NCBI GenBank assembly: GCA_947259095.1
Contig: CAMYLA010000054.1
Location: 8,711-64,398 of the forward strand
Direction of reading: 5' to 3'
Source of the DNA: an uncultured Acidimicrobiaceae bacterium
GTDB lineage: Bacteria > Actinomycetota > Acidimicrobiia > Acidimicrobiales > SZUA-35
Length of the DNA stretch: 55,688 bases
Position numbers and translations under genes: made by a program. Below the pieces are notes generated by a model, which was given only the letters and a program-made list of their open reading frames with translations, searched no databases and had not been told where the DNA came from. This document shows positions 36,261 to 44,649 of the stretch, piece by piece; the first letter of the stretch is position 1; every line of letters begins with the position of its first letter.

Positions 36261-36276
36261 CGAATCCGCGGATTCG
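36261..36276. promoter_or_regulatory. Perfect 16-bp palindrome upstream of acpP
   Basis: CGAATCCGCGGATTCG, 37-52 bp before the acpP start. A plausible operator for a lipid regulator. Confidence 0.45.
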
Positions 36277-36357
36277 TTCTCGTCCGAGTGCTGTCTACCT
36301 GGTCGATCGGTCGAGCGCATCTCTGCGTCGACATTTTTCGTCTGTGGTCAGCCATGC

Positions 36358-37113
36358 TCAGCCTCCGAGCCCGCCGCCCATGCCGAGCCCTCCGTCCACC
36401 GCCAGCGACACCCCGGTGATGTAGCCGGCCGATTCGGAGGTCAGGAACTCGATGGCGGCCGCCACCTCCTCGGGTTCACCGACCCGTCCGACCGGAACCA
36501 TCTCGGCCATGGTGTCGATGGCGTCCTGGCCGAGGGCGGCCAGCATGTCGGTGCGGATCGGGCCCGGCGCGACCAGGTTCACCGTGATGCCCCTGGAGGC
36601 GAACTCCCGAGCCAGGGACCGGCCGAGGCCGACCAGACCTGCCTTTGACGCGGCGTAGTTCGCCTGCCCGGCCTGGCCGAGGGAACCGACAACGGATGAC
36701 ACGAAGACGATCCGACCCCATCGGGCCTTCATCATCGGTTTGACGGCCCGCTTCGCCACCCGGAATGAGCCGGCCAAATTGGCATCGACGACCGAGGTGA
36801 AATCGTCGTCCTTCATCCGCAGCACCAGCATGTCCCGGGTCAGCCCGGCGTTCGAGACGAGGATCGTCGGCGGGCCGAGCTTGTCCTCGATGGCGGCGAA
36901 GGCCCGGTCGACCGAGTCCTCGTCTGCCACATCGCATTCGAACCAGGTCAGGCCCGGGTCGAGCTGGTCGGGTTCGGTCCGGGAACCCACGGCCACCTCG
37001 TGGCCCGCCGCCGCCAGCCGTCTGGCGACGGCCAGGCCGATCCCACGGCTGCCGCCGGTGACGAACGCCACCCGCTTTGCGTCGTTCGCCGACGCCGGGG
37101 TCACCGGGCTCAC
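36358..37113 (-). CDS. fabG: 3-Oxoacyl-ACP reductase
   Basis: 251 residues, classical short-chain dehydrogenase. NADP-binding TGGSRGIG at 19-26, NAG at 88-90, and the catalytic Ser140, Tyr153 and Lys157 (ANYAASKAG). It reduces 3-oxoacyl-ACP in each elongation round. GTG start overlaps the fabH stop by 4 nt. Ends in a Gly/Met-rich tail. Confidence 0.93.
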   Translation of the reverse strand: MSPVTPASANDAKRVAFVTGGSRGIGLAVARRLAAAGHEVAVGSRTEPDQLDPGLTWFECDVADEDSVDRAFAAIEDKLGPPTILVSNAGLTRDMLVLRMKDDDFTSVVDANLAGSFRVAKRAVKPMMKARWGRIVFVSSVVGSLGQAGQANYAASKAGLVGLGRSLAREFASRGITVNLVAPGPIRTDMLAALGQDAIDTMAEMVPVGRVGEPEEVAAAIEFLTSESAGYITGVSLAVDGGLGMGGGLGG

Positions 37114-38081
37114 TCGGCCCAGCGGACGATTGCGCTGGCCCAGGTCATACCGGCCCCAAAGCCGAGGAACATGACAATGTCTCCGTCGCTGATCCGGCCC
37201 GCCCGGCGTGCGTCATCGAGGGCCAGGGGAATCGAGGCCGCCGATGTGTTGCCGGTGCGGGCCAGGACCATGGCGGTCTTGTCCATGGAGAAGCCGAGCT
37301 TCTTCCATGCCGATTCCACGATCCGGACGTTGGCCTGGTGAGGGATGACAAGGTCGATGTCGTCGGCGGTCAGCCCGGCCTTGTCCATCGAGGCGGTGGC
37401 CGAGCGCTGCATGACGGTGACCGCCTGACGGAACACCTCTTTGCCGTCCATCTGCAGCACGCCGCCGTGGTCGGCGTACAGGATGTGGACATAGTTCCCG
37501 TTCGAGCCGAGATCCCAGCTCAGGAGCTCGCCGTGGCCGGGCTCGGCCCGCTCCACCACCGCCGCGCCGGCACCGTTGCCGAACAGGATCCCGGTGCCAC
37601 GATCGTGGTAGTCGGTGATTCGATCGAGCGACTCGGCGCCGATCACCAGGATGCGATCCATACCCTGGAGCAACAGGCCGTTTGCCATCACCAACCCGTA
37701 GACCCAGCCCGAGCAGGCGGCCTGGAGATCAAATGCCCCGGCCAGGATGCCAAGCTCCCGGGCCACTGCGGGGGCGGTGCCGGGGCAGATGTGATCGGGG
37801 CTGGTGGTGGCCAGGATGACCTGGTCGATGTCGGACGCTTCGACGCCGGCGTCGGCCAGGGCCAGTTGGGCCGCTTCGGTGGACAGGCCGGATGTCGAGC
37901 CGCCGATCCGTCGCTCCTCGATCCCGGTTCGCTCCCGGATCCACTCGTCGGTGGTGTCCATCCATGCCGTGAGATCCTCGTTGGTGAGGATCTTCTCCGG
38001 GAGGGCCGCTCCCACCCCGGCGATCTTGAAACCCCACGGTCCCCCCATGGGTCTCGGGGCGTTGGCGGTGTCTGTGGCCAT
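37110..38081 (-). CDS. fabH: 3-Oxoacyl-ACP synthase III (FabH)
   Basis: 323 residues, initiating condensing enzyme. Catalytic Cys123 in DLQAACSGWVYGL, His in VIPHQANVRI and Asn in RTGNTSAASIP form the triad. ATG at 38081; the longer frame to 38351 overlaps fabD and is not used. Between fabD (37 bp away) and fabG in the minus-strand cluster. Confidence 0.94.
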   Translation of the reverse strand: MATDTANAPRPMGGPWGFKIAGVGAALPEKILTNEDLTAWMDTTDEWIRERTGIEERRIGGSTSGLSTEAAQLALADAGVEASDIDQVILATTSPDHICPGTAPAVARELGILAGAFDLQAACSGWVYGLVMANGLLLQGMDRILVIGAESLDRITDYHDRGTGILFGNGAGAAVVERAEPGHGELLSWDLGSNGNYVHILYADHGGVLQMDGKEVFRQAVTVMQRSATASMDKAGLTADDIDLVIPHQANVRIVESAWKKLGFSMDKTAMVLARTGNTSAASIPLALDDARRAGRISDGDIVMFLGFGAGMTWASAIVRWAE

Positions 38082-38118
38082 GGTGCTTCCGTTCTGCCGG
38101 AGGTTCTGGGCGCTCGGT

Positions 38119-39306
38119 CTAGGGGATACCAACCGTACCGGCTCGTAGCCAGGCAAGCGGTTGTGAGGTGGTGACTCGTTCGCCGGCCAGCGCCAGCAGC
38201 CCCTGGAGGGAGCCGTCGAAGGCGGAACGGACCTCGGTCGAGCCGACCGAGCCGAGGAGCTCACCGCGATCGATGGCATTGCCGATGTCGAGGTCGGGCC
38301 GGGGTGCGAAGACGCCGGTGGCCGGGCTGACCACCAACCGCTCGATGGCATAGAGCAGTTCGCCTTCGGCGACCGCTCCGGTCTCCGAGGCGCGGGCCAG
38401 GCTCTCGAGCAGACCGTCGACCTCGGCAGGCGAATTCACCCCGAGCCGGGTTGCCCCCTTGAGGGTCCGCTTCACCAGGCCGGTCAGGACGGTGCCGGGG
38501 CCCAGCTCCAGGAACACCGTGGCGCCGGCCTGGTCGAGGGCATGGAGGGTCCTGCGCCACTGCACCGGGTTGGTCAGCTGGGCGCCGAGCAGGTTGGCCC
38601 AGTCGTCTGCTGCCTCGTGGGGTTCGGCGTCGATGTTGGCGTACACCGGCCGGTGGGCTGCTCGAAGGTCGGTCTCGGCCAGCGACTTGCGCAGCCGTTC
38701 CCTGGCCGGCGCCATGAGCGGTGTGTGGAACGCACCGCCAACGTTGATCGGCATGACCCGTTTGGCTCCCAGCTCCATCGCCACTTCACCGGCCTGGGCG
38801 ATGGCATCCGGGTCGCCGGAGATGACGACCTGGCCCGGTGCGTTGTAGTTGGCCACCCACACGTCGCCGATGGTCCGTCGGCAGGCCGTCTCGACCTTGT
38901 CGTCGTCGAGTCCGAGCACGGCGGCCATCGTGCCCGCCGTCTGGTCCGCCGCGGCCTGCATGGCGTTGCCCCGCTCGTTCACCAGTTGCACCCCGGCCGA
39001 GAAGTTCATGACGCCGGCTGCGGTCAACGCCGAGTACTCACCGAGACTGTGACCGGCATGGAATGCCGGCTCGAGTCCGAGGCGCTCCACCGCGTCGAGC
39101 ACGATCATGCTCAGCACGTAGGTTGCCAGCTGGGAGTTGCGGGTATGCCGCAGCTCGTCCTCGTCGGCCTCGAGCAGGAGGTGCTCGACGTCGCGTTCGG
39201 AGGCTTCGGAGGCTTCCTCAACGAGCTCCCAGGAAGGGTGGTCCCGCCAGGCGGCCCCCATCCCCGGAAGCTGCGACCCCTGGCCGGGAAACGTGAATAC
39301 AATCAT
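38119..39306 (-). CDS. fabD: Malonyl-CoA:ACP transacylase with a C-terminal biotinyl/lipoyl-like domain
   Basis: 395 residues; FabD is normally about 300-315. The catalytic part (1-300) has FPGQGSQ at the start, the nucleophile Ser87 in GHSLGEYSA, and His194 in GAFHTPLM. After a short linker, residues 324-390 form a module with the layout of a biotinyl/lipoyl 'barrel-sandwich hybrid': SPATGVFAP, IDRGELLGSVG, SAFDGSLQGLLALAGERV, SQPLAWL, but without the modified lysine (no MKM). The ATG at 39306 is preferred to 39318 because GATAAT, a good -10 box, lies where the upstream ATG would be. First gene of the fab cluster. Confidence 0.9.
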   Translation of the reverse strand: MIVFTFPGQGSQLPGMGAAWRDHPSWELVEEASEASERDVEHLLLEADEDELRHTRNSQLATYVLSMIVLDAVERLGLEPAFHAGHSLGEYSALTAAGVMNFSAGVQLVNERGNAMQAAADQTAGTMAAVLGLDDDKVETACRRTIGDVWVANYNAPGQVVISGDPDAIAQAGEVAMELGAKRVMPINVGGAFHTPLMAPARERLRKSLAETDLRAAHRPVYANIDAEPHEAADDWANLLGAQLTNPVQWRRTLHALDQAGATVFLELGPGTVLTGLVKRTLKGATRLGVNSPAEVDGLLESLARASETGAVAEGELLYAIERLVVSPATGVFAPRPDLDIGNAIDRGELLGSVGSTEVRSAFDGSLQGLLALAGERVTTSQPLAWLRAGTVGIP

Positions 39307-39316
39307 GACCGAGCTC

Positions 39317-39322
39317 ATTATC
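39317..39322 (-). promoter_or_regulatory. Putative -10 box of fabD
   Basis: GATAAT (in TAGATAAT) on the minus strand, 10 nt before the chosen ATG. Confidence 0.5.
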
Positions 39323-39351
39323 TACGTCAGACTCCGCTTCGCTTCAGAACG

Positions 39352-39420
39352 TTTCACTGTGTCCAGGGCTTTCACGGTGTTGCCACCGGTCCTTACTGTG
39401 TAACCAGCCGTTTCACTGTC
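39352..39420 (-). repeat. Four tandem TTTCACTGTG-like sites upstream of fabD
   Basis: Plus-strand copies: TTTCACTGTG 39352-39361, TTTCACGGTG 39370-39379, CCTTACTGTG 39391-39400, TTTCACTGTC 39411-39420. Start-to-start spacings are 18, 21 and 20 bp. They lie 30-100 bp upstream of the fabD -10 box, all in the same orientation, as for an activator or cooperative regulator. Confidence 0.65.
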
Positions 39421-39628
39421 TTGCCACCCCTGTCACCGAGCTCTCGAAGGTCCTCGATGGTCGGGCGAAGCCAAGCATGACACGAATCGACCCGGTCGAT
39501 CCTGTACGACGGCAAACCGGCGGTGGGCCACCCTCTCGGCCTGGGCGGGGAGGCCTGCCGCAGCCGCATCGGGGGCCGGTCCCAGGATCGATTCCGGTCG
39601 AGGTCGGACCGGCTACAGTTGGTTCCTC

Positions 39629-39711
39629 GCCCGGGTGGCGGAATGGCAGACGCGGCGGACTCAAAATCCGCTGTCCGAAAGGACGTGTGGGTTCGACTCC
39701 CACCCCGGGCA
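39629..39711 (+). tRNA. tRNA-Leu (anticodon CAA)
   Basis: 83 nt. Acceptor stem GCCCGGG/CCCGGGC with discriminator A; long variable arm (TCC, GAAA loop, GGA), the class II feature of Leu; anticodon loop CTCAAAA with CAA, reading TTG codons; T arm with GTTCGACTC. CCA is not encoded. Confidence 0.95.
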
Positions 39712-39755
39712 CAACGGAAGTGAACACGTGACGGCATGAACGAAGACTGCCGGCG

Positions 39756-39775
39756 CCGAGGCCCGAAGGCCTCGG
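39756..39775 (+). terminator. Hairpin after tRNA-Leu
   Basis: CCGAGGCC and GGCCTCGG form a perfect 8-bp stem around a CGAA tetraloop, about 45 nt past the tRNA. No T-run follows. Confidence 0.35.
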
Positions 39776-39842
39776 TCAGAGCTCTGCGAAGTGAGCGGAT
39801 CGGCCCGATCCGCCAGCGTCCTACCGAAAACCAGGAGCACAT

Positions 39843-40133
39843 ATGTTCCGGTCCTCAATCGAAAAGAAGCTCACGGCGGTCTCCAGCGAACTACGAACGT
39901 TGCGGGAGGAACTCGGCATTCTCGAAGAGCAGTTGGTCCAGGTCGCCGACGAGGCCGAAGATCTCCGGCTGCGATCGTTGGTCTCGGAGACGCCCCTGGC
40001 GGTCCAGGAGCAGCGCGAGTCGGCCAAGGCGGTGGCCGCCGTCAAACGTGATCGGGAGGCCAAGTTGAAGCGGTTGCAGAAGCTCGAACACAAGCAGGAC
40101 GACCTGCTCGACCAACTGACCGAGGTCCGCTGA
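39843..40133 (+). CDS. Small coiled-coil protein
   Basis: 96 residues, almost wholly helical, with Leu/Glu/Lys heptads in two segments (about 5-45 and 58-95) around a Pro at 51. No recognised domain. It ends 4 nt before the ANTAR regulator, so the two are cotranscribed and probably translationally coupled. A partner or stabiliser of the regulator is possible but unproven. Confidence 0.75.
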   Translation: MFRSSIEKKLTAVSSELRTLREELGILEEQLVQVADEAEDLRLRSLVSETPLAVQEQRESAKAVAAVKRDREAKLKRLQKLEHKQDDLLDQLTEVR

Positions 40134-40137
40134 ACGC

Positions 40138-40716
40138 ATGTCGAACTTCCGGGTTGTGATCGCCGAGGACGAACCGCTGATCCGGTTGGATCTCCGGGAG
40201 TCGCTGATCGAGGAGGGCTACGACGTCGTCGGCGAAGCCGGCGACGGGGCCGAGGCATTGGCCCTGGTCCGGGAACTGAAGCCCGATGTGGCCATCCTCG
40301 ACATCAAGATGCCGAACGTCGACGGGCTGACCGCGGCCCGCGACATCGTCGGCGAACGGTTGGCGGCGGTGGTCATCCTCACCGCCTTCTCCCAGCGGGA
40401 GCTGGTGGAGCAGGCCAGGGACGCCGGCGCCCTGAACTATCTCGTCAAGCCCTTTCATCGCCAGGATCTGGTGCCGGCGTTGGAGCTGGCCGTGGCCCGT
40501 TTCAGGGAGATCGTGGCCCTGTCGGATCAGGCCGAACTCCTGAGCGAGCAGCTGGAGAGCCGCAAGGTGATCGACCGGGCAAAGGGGCGGCTGATGGACA
40601 ACGAGGGCATGTCCGAGCAGGATGCATTCCGGTTCCTCCAGAAGACGGCCATGGCCTCGCGGGCATCGATGAAGGACGTCGCAAACCAGGTGATCGAGGG
40701 CACGCTCAAGCCTTAG
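40138..40716 (+). CDS. pdtaR: ANTAR-domain response regulator, PdtaR-like
   Basis: 192 residues. N-terminal receiver (acidic pocket EDE at 10-12, Asp55 in ILDIKMPN, Thr in ILTAFS, Lys in LVKPFH), then a coiled linker and a C-terminal ANTAR domain with IDRAKGRLMDNEGMSEQDAF and LQKTAMASRASMKDVANQVI. PdtaR of Mycobacterium tuberculosis (Rv1626) binds hairpin RNAs to antiterminate transcription after phosphorylation by PdtaS. It lies close to polA and rpsA as here, which supports orthology. No cognate kinase is in the window. Confidence 0.88.
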   Translation: MSNFRVVIAEDEPLIRLDLRESLIEEGYDVVGEAGDGAEALALVRELKPDVAILDIKMPNVDGLTAARDIVGERLAAVVILTAFSQRELVEQARDAGALNYLVKPFHRQDLVPALELAVARFREIVALSDQAELLSEQLESRKVIDRAKGRLMDNEGMSEQDAFRFLQKTAMASRASMKDVANQVIEGTLKP

Positions 40717-40827
40717 TGGGCTGTCAGGGGCATCGGTGCCACCGGGCGCCGCCACGAGCGACGTCGCGCCGGTCGATCTGCTGTGGCGAACTGAGCCACA
40801 AGCCGCTCGGCGGCGGCGCTGAGCGCA

Positions 40828-40833
40828 TAGGCT
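40828..40833 (+). promoter_or_regulatory. Putative -10 box of polA (leaderless type)
   Basis: TAGGCT with 6 nt to the GTG at 40840. Confidence 0.4.
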
Positions 40834-40839
40834 CGGGAG

Positions 40840-43563
40840 GTGCCTACTTTGATGCTCATCGACGGCAACTCGCTGACCTACCGGGCCTTCTTCGCCCTGC
40901 CCCAGGACCTGGCGACCGCCAGCGGCCAGGTGACGAACGCGGTCTTCGGGTTCACCTCGATGCTGATCAATCTGGTCCGCGATCACAAACCGGACGGCTT
41001 GGTGGTGGCCTTCGATCGACCCGAACCCACGTTCCGCCACGAAAAGGTCGACACCTACAAGGCCAACCGTTCCGCGGCGCCGGACATCCTGAAACAGCAG
41101 ATGGGGCTGGTCAGGGAAGTGCTCGATGCGCTGCGGCTGCCCCAGGTGGAGCTCGCCGGCTTCGAGGCCGATGACATCCTGGCCACCCTGGCAGACCAGG
41201 CCGCGGCCGAGGGGCTCGACGTGTTGATCGTCACCGGCGACCGGGACAGCTTCCAGCTGGTCCAGGACCCCCAGATCAAGGTGGTCTACAACAAGCGGGG
41301 CGTCAGCGACTATGCGGTCTACGACGAGGCCGGCATCGTCGAGCGGACCGGCGTCACCCCGGGCAAGTACGTCCAGTACGCGGCGATGCGGGGCGACAAC
41401 TCCGACAACCTGCCGGGTGTGCCGGGGGTCGGCGAGAAGACCGCGGCAAAACTGATCAACAACTACGGCGACATCGACGGCATCTACGCCCACCTCGACG
41501 AGCTGACCCCGAAGCTCCGGGAGAATCTGGCGGCAAACGAGGATCAGGTCAGGATCAACACGGTGGTGATGGAGCTGCTTCGCGATGTCGACTTCGAAGC
41601 CTCGGCCGGCGACTTCATGGGCATCGAGCCCTATGACGTCGAAGAGGTCAAGAAGCTGTTCGACTTCCTCGAATTCAAGACCTTCCTCCCTCGGCTGGAG
41701 GAGGCGTTCGCCTCCGATGGCCCATCGACCGACGACCTCGCCGACCTGGCCGTGGTCCTCGACGCACCATCGGGACCCCCGCAGGCGTTGGCCGCCCTGG
41801 CCGAACTGGCAGACGGCGTCGATCCGGTGGCCATCGCCGCCGATCTCGGTCCGGCCGTCACCGGCCAAGGTTCGAGCGGCGAGCCGGGCGATGGCCAGGG
41901 GCTCACCGGCTTGGCCGTGGTTGGCGCAGCGTCACCGTTCGACGGGCCGGTGCCGGTGCTGTGGCTGCACCACACGTTGCTGGCCAACGAGGCGGTGGCC
42001 TCGGCTCTCGGTGCGTTGTTGTCGACGGCGGGCCGTGGGGTCTACGCCCACGATGCCAAGCCGTTGTTGCGATCGCTTCTCAGTGCAGGCACCGACATGC
42101 CGGCGCTGCGGCTCGACACCTCGCTTGCCGCCTACCTGCTCGACCCCGCCGGCAACTCCTACCCCCTCGACGTGCTGTTGCCCCGCTACAGCGAGTACCG
42201 GATGCCGGAGGGTTCGACGCCGCCGGAGGGCCAACTCGATCTCGACGACGGGTCGCTCACACCGGCCGAGAAAACCGCTCTGGACGCGGCGGCGGTGGCG
42301 ATGCTCGCTCCGGCGATCCTGGCCGACATCGAGGCCAACGGGCTGTCGGCGCTGAACGACGACGTCGAGGTCCCACTGGTCACGGTGTTGGCCAGGATGG
42401 AACACGTCGGCGTGGCCGTCGATCGGCCGGAGTTGGAGCGGCTGAATGCCGATATGACGGCCGAGGCCAACGCACTGGCGGAACAGATCCAGTCCGATGC
42501 CGGCGAGGAGTTCAACGTGAACTCCACAAAGAAGCTGCGGGAGATCCTGTTCGACAACCTCGGTCTCAAACCCCAGAAGAAGACCAAGACCGGGTACTCC
42601 ACCGACCAGGCCACCCTCGAGAAGCTGGTCGGTGAGCATCCGATCATCGACCATCTGCTTCGCTACCGGGAGGTCGAGAAGCTGCGGTCCACCTATGGCC
42701 AGTCGCTGTTGGAGGCGGTCGGCGGAGACGGCCGGATCCATGCCACGTTCAACCAGACCGTCGCCAGAACCGGGCGGCTGTCGAGCGAGAACCCGAACCT
42801 CCACAACATCCCGGTGCGCACGGAGCTGGGCCGCAGCTTCCGCAAGGCCTTCATCCCCGGACCCGGCCGCCGGTTGCTGGTCGCCGACTACAACCAGATC
42901 GAGCTCCGCTGCATCGCCCACCTGGCCGACGATCCCGGACTGGTGGCGGCGTTCACCTCCGGCGACGACATCCACGCCATGACCGCAGCCCGGATCTTCG
43001 ACGTTGCCGAGGACGAGGTGAACACCGAGCAGCGGAGCAAGTCCAAGATGGTGTCCTACGGGTTGGCCTACGGCATGGAGGCCTACGGTCTCGGCCAGCG
43101 TCTCGGCATCCCGACCACGGAGGCCCAGACGATCCTCGACGCCTATTTCGAGAGCTTTCCCGCAGTCAAGCATTACATGGAAGAGACGGTCACCGAGGCC
43201 AGAAACCGGGGCTACACCGAAACGCTGTTCGGCCGACGCCGTGCCATCCCGGAGTTGCTGAGCGACAACCGGAACCTCCGCCAGGCCGGAGAGCGCCAGG
43301 CCATGAACGCCGGCATCCAGGGCCTGGCGGCCGACATCTTCAAGGTGGCGCTGGTCCGGCTCGACCGGTCGCTGCGTGACCGTTCGGCGGCCAGCACCCT
43401 GGTCCTCCAGGTCCACGACGAGGTCATCCTCGAGGTTCCAGACGACGAGGCCGAGGAGATGACCGAAATGGTCATGGAGGACATGAGAGGGGCGTTCGAG
43501 CTCCGGGTGCCGCTCGAGGTCAACCTGAGCTTCGGCGACACCTGGGCCGATGCCAAGGATTGA
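40840..43563 (+). CDS. polA: DNA polymerase I
   Basis: 907 residues. 5' nuclease domain at about 1-290 (LMLIDGNSLTYRAFFALP, VVAFDRPEPTFRHE, ADDILATLA, and the GVPGVGEKTA helix-hairpin-helix). The middle domain (about 310-480) looks like a degenerate 3'-5' exonuclease, without a clear DxE motif, as in other actinobacterial PolA. The polymerase domain has motif A DYNQIELR (about 684-691), motif B RSKSKMVSYGLAYG and motif C LQVHDEVI. Functions in Okazaki fragment processing and repair. GTG start supported by the -10 box at 40828. Its last 14 nt overlap the methyltransferase gene. Confidence 0.96.
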   Translation: MPTLMLIDGNSLTYRAFFALPQDLATASGQVTNAVFGFTSMLINLVRDHKPDGLVVAFDRPEPTFRHEKVDTYKANRSAAPDILKQQMGLVREVLDALRLPQVELAGFEADDILATLADQAAAEGLDVLIVTGDRDSFQLVQDPQIKVVYNKRGVSDYAVYDEAGIVERTGVTPGKYVQYAAMRGDNSDNLPGVPGVGEKTAAKLINNYGDIDGIYAHLDELTPKLRENLAANEDQVRINTVVMELLRDVDFEASAGDFMGIEPYDVEEVKKLFDFLEFKTFLPRLEEAFASDGPSTDDLADLAVVLDAPSGPPQALAALAELADGVDPVAIAADLGPAVTGQGSSGEPGDGQGLTGLAVVGAASPFDGPVPVLWLHHTLLANEAVASALGALLSTAGRGVYAHDAKPLLRSLLSAGTDMPALRLDTSLAAYLLDPAGNSYPLDVLLPRYSEYRMPEGSTPPEGQLDLDDGSLTPAEKTALDAAAVAMLAPAILADIEANGLSALNDDVEVPLVTVLARMEHVGVAVDRPELERLNADMTAEANALAEQIQSDAGEEFNVNSTKKLREILFDNLGLKPQKKTKTGYSTDQATLEKLVGEHPIIDHLLRYREVEKLRSTYGQSLLEAVGGDGRIHATFNQTVARTGRLSSENPNLHNIPVRTELGRSFRKAFIPGPGRRLLVADYNQIELRCIAHLADDPGLVAAFTSGDDIHAMTAARIFDVAEDEVNTEQRSKSKMVSYGLAYGMEAYGLGQRLGIPTTEAQTILDAYFESFPAVKHYMEETVTEARNRGYTETLFGRRRAIPELLSDNRNLRQAGERQAMNAGIQGLAADIFKVALVRLDRSLRDRSAASTLVLQVHDEVILEVPDDEAEEMTEMVMEDMRGAFELRVPLEVNLSFGDTWADAKD

Positions 43564-44374
43564 GCAAATCGAGGACTCGGAGGTGACCCCCGACAGGCCG
43601 GCAGCGGCGAACATCGGCCCCCATTGGTTCGAGCCGGTGGCCGATCACCTCGGTGAGGCCTACCTTCGCTACTCCTTCACCAAGGGCACGGTGGCCGAAG
43701 TCGACTCGTTGCTGGCCCTCAGCGGCGTGGGGGAGGGGGCCAGGGTGCTCGACGTCGGCTGCGGCCCCGGCCGCCACTCGCTGGAGCTCGCCGCCAGGGG
43801 CCATCAGGTGGTCGGTGTCGACATCAGCGCCACCTTCATCGACTTGGCCCGCACGACAGCGGCCGAGCTGGGCTTGGAGAACGTGTCGTTCAAGGTTGGG
43901 GACGCCCGCGCCCTCGACTTCTCCGCCGAGTTCGATCTGGTCGTGTCGCTGTGCCAGGGGGCGTTCGGGCTCACCGCGGGCCCCGGCGCCCAACCCCACC
44001 CCGGCCCGTCCGCCGAGTTGGACGAGCCGGTCCTGGCAGGAATGGCTGAAGCGGTCCGGCCAGGAGGGGTCGTCATCGTCTCGGCGTTCTCGGCCTACTT
44101 CCAGCTCCGGTTCGAGGATGAGACCGAAAGCACCGTCGAGTCGTTCGACGCCTCACTCGGGGTGAACCGGGAACGGACCTCGGTCCGCAACCCGGACGGA
44201 CAGGAGCTGCCGGTGACACTGTGGACGACCTGCTACACGCCGCGGGAGCTGCGGCTGATGGCCCGCACCGTCGGCTTGACCCCGCGTGCCGTCCACGGCG
44301 TCACCCCCGGGCGCTACGGCCAGGCGACGCCGACCACCGACTGCCCGGAGTTCCTCCTCGTGGCCACCCGATGA
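43550..44374 (+). CDS. Class I SAM-dependent methyltransferase
   Basis: 274 residues. Motif I is VLDVGCGPGRHSLEL near 63-77; GVDISATFIDLAR is motif II. The centre around 140 has VVSLCQGAFGL. The family is that of generic 'class I methyltransferase/methyltransferase type 11' proteins; the substrate is not predictable. ATG at 43550 lies inside the end of polA, so it probably shares the polA transcript. Confidence 0.8.
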   Translation: MPRIEQIEDSEVTPDRPAAANIGPHWFEPVADHLGEAYLRYSFTKGTVAEVDSLLALSGVGEGARVLDVGCGPGRHSLELAARGHQVVGVDISATFIDLARTTAAELGLENVSFKVGDARALDFSAEFDLVVSLCQGAFGLTAGPGAQPHPGPSAELDEPVLAGMAEAVRPGGVVIVSAFSAYFQLRFEDETESTVESFDASLGVNRERTSVRNPDGQELPVTLWTTCYTPRELRLMARTVGLTPRAVHGVTPGRYGQATPTTDCPEFLLVATR

Positions 44375-44460
44375 GCCCGGGCGCGGTCGGACTCAGACCG
44401 CAGTTCCTGGCGCCGACCGGGAGGGTGGTTTGCCCGATCCAGTGGATAGCCTGAGTACCG

Positions 44461-44484
44461 GTCGGGAAATTCCCGGCCCCTTTT
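44461..44484 (+). terminator. Weak terminator before rpsA
   Basis: GTCGGGA and TCCCGGC form a 7-bp stem (one G-T pair) with an AAT loop, followed by CCCTTTT. About 85 nt after the methyltransferase stop. Possible terminator of the polA transcript or part of an rpsA leader. Confidence 0.4.
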
Positions 44485-44649
44485 GCCTGCCCTCGATCGG
44501 TGCCAGCACCGATCCCGCACGTTCTCGATCAAAGATCCTGGATCGCGGTGGAGCGGGTCGAAATCGTTGAGAAAGTGTTCCTCTCCTCCGTGTCCACGAC
44601 TGAATTGCCCCCGAGTGCCTTGTCCACCACCGATCCGATTGCAAACACC

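Larger units (their letters stand above)
39307..39628. other. Gene-free region between fabD and tRNA-Leu
   Basis: 322 bp. Contains the fabD -10 box, the four repeats at 39352-39420, and a TACAGT box (39613-39618) about 10 nt before the tRNA that may be its -10. No supported ORF. Confidence 0.55.

Noticed and set aside
36225..36320. Longer acpP start at 36320
   Set aside because: The extra 32 residues are charged and not seen in ACPs, and AGGAGG sits directly before the GTG at 36224.
40042..41868. 608-codon minus-strand ORF opposite pdtaR and polA
   Set aside because: Shadow frame; polA and the regulator are certain.
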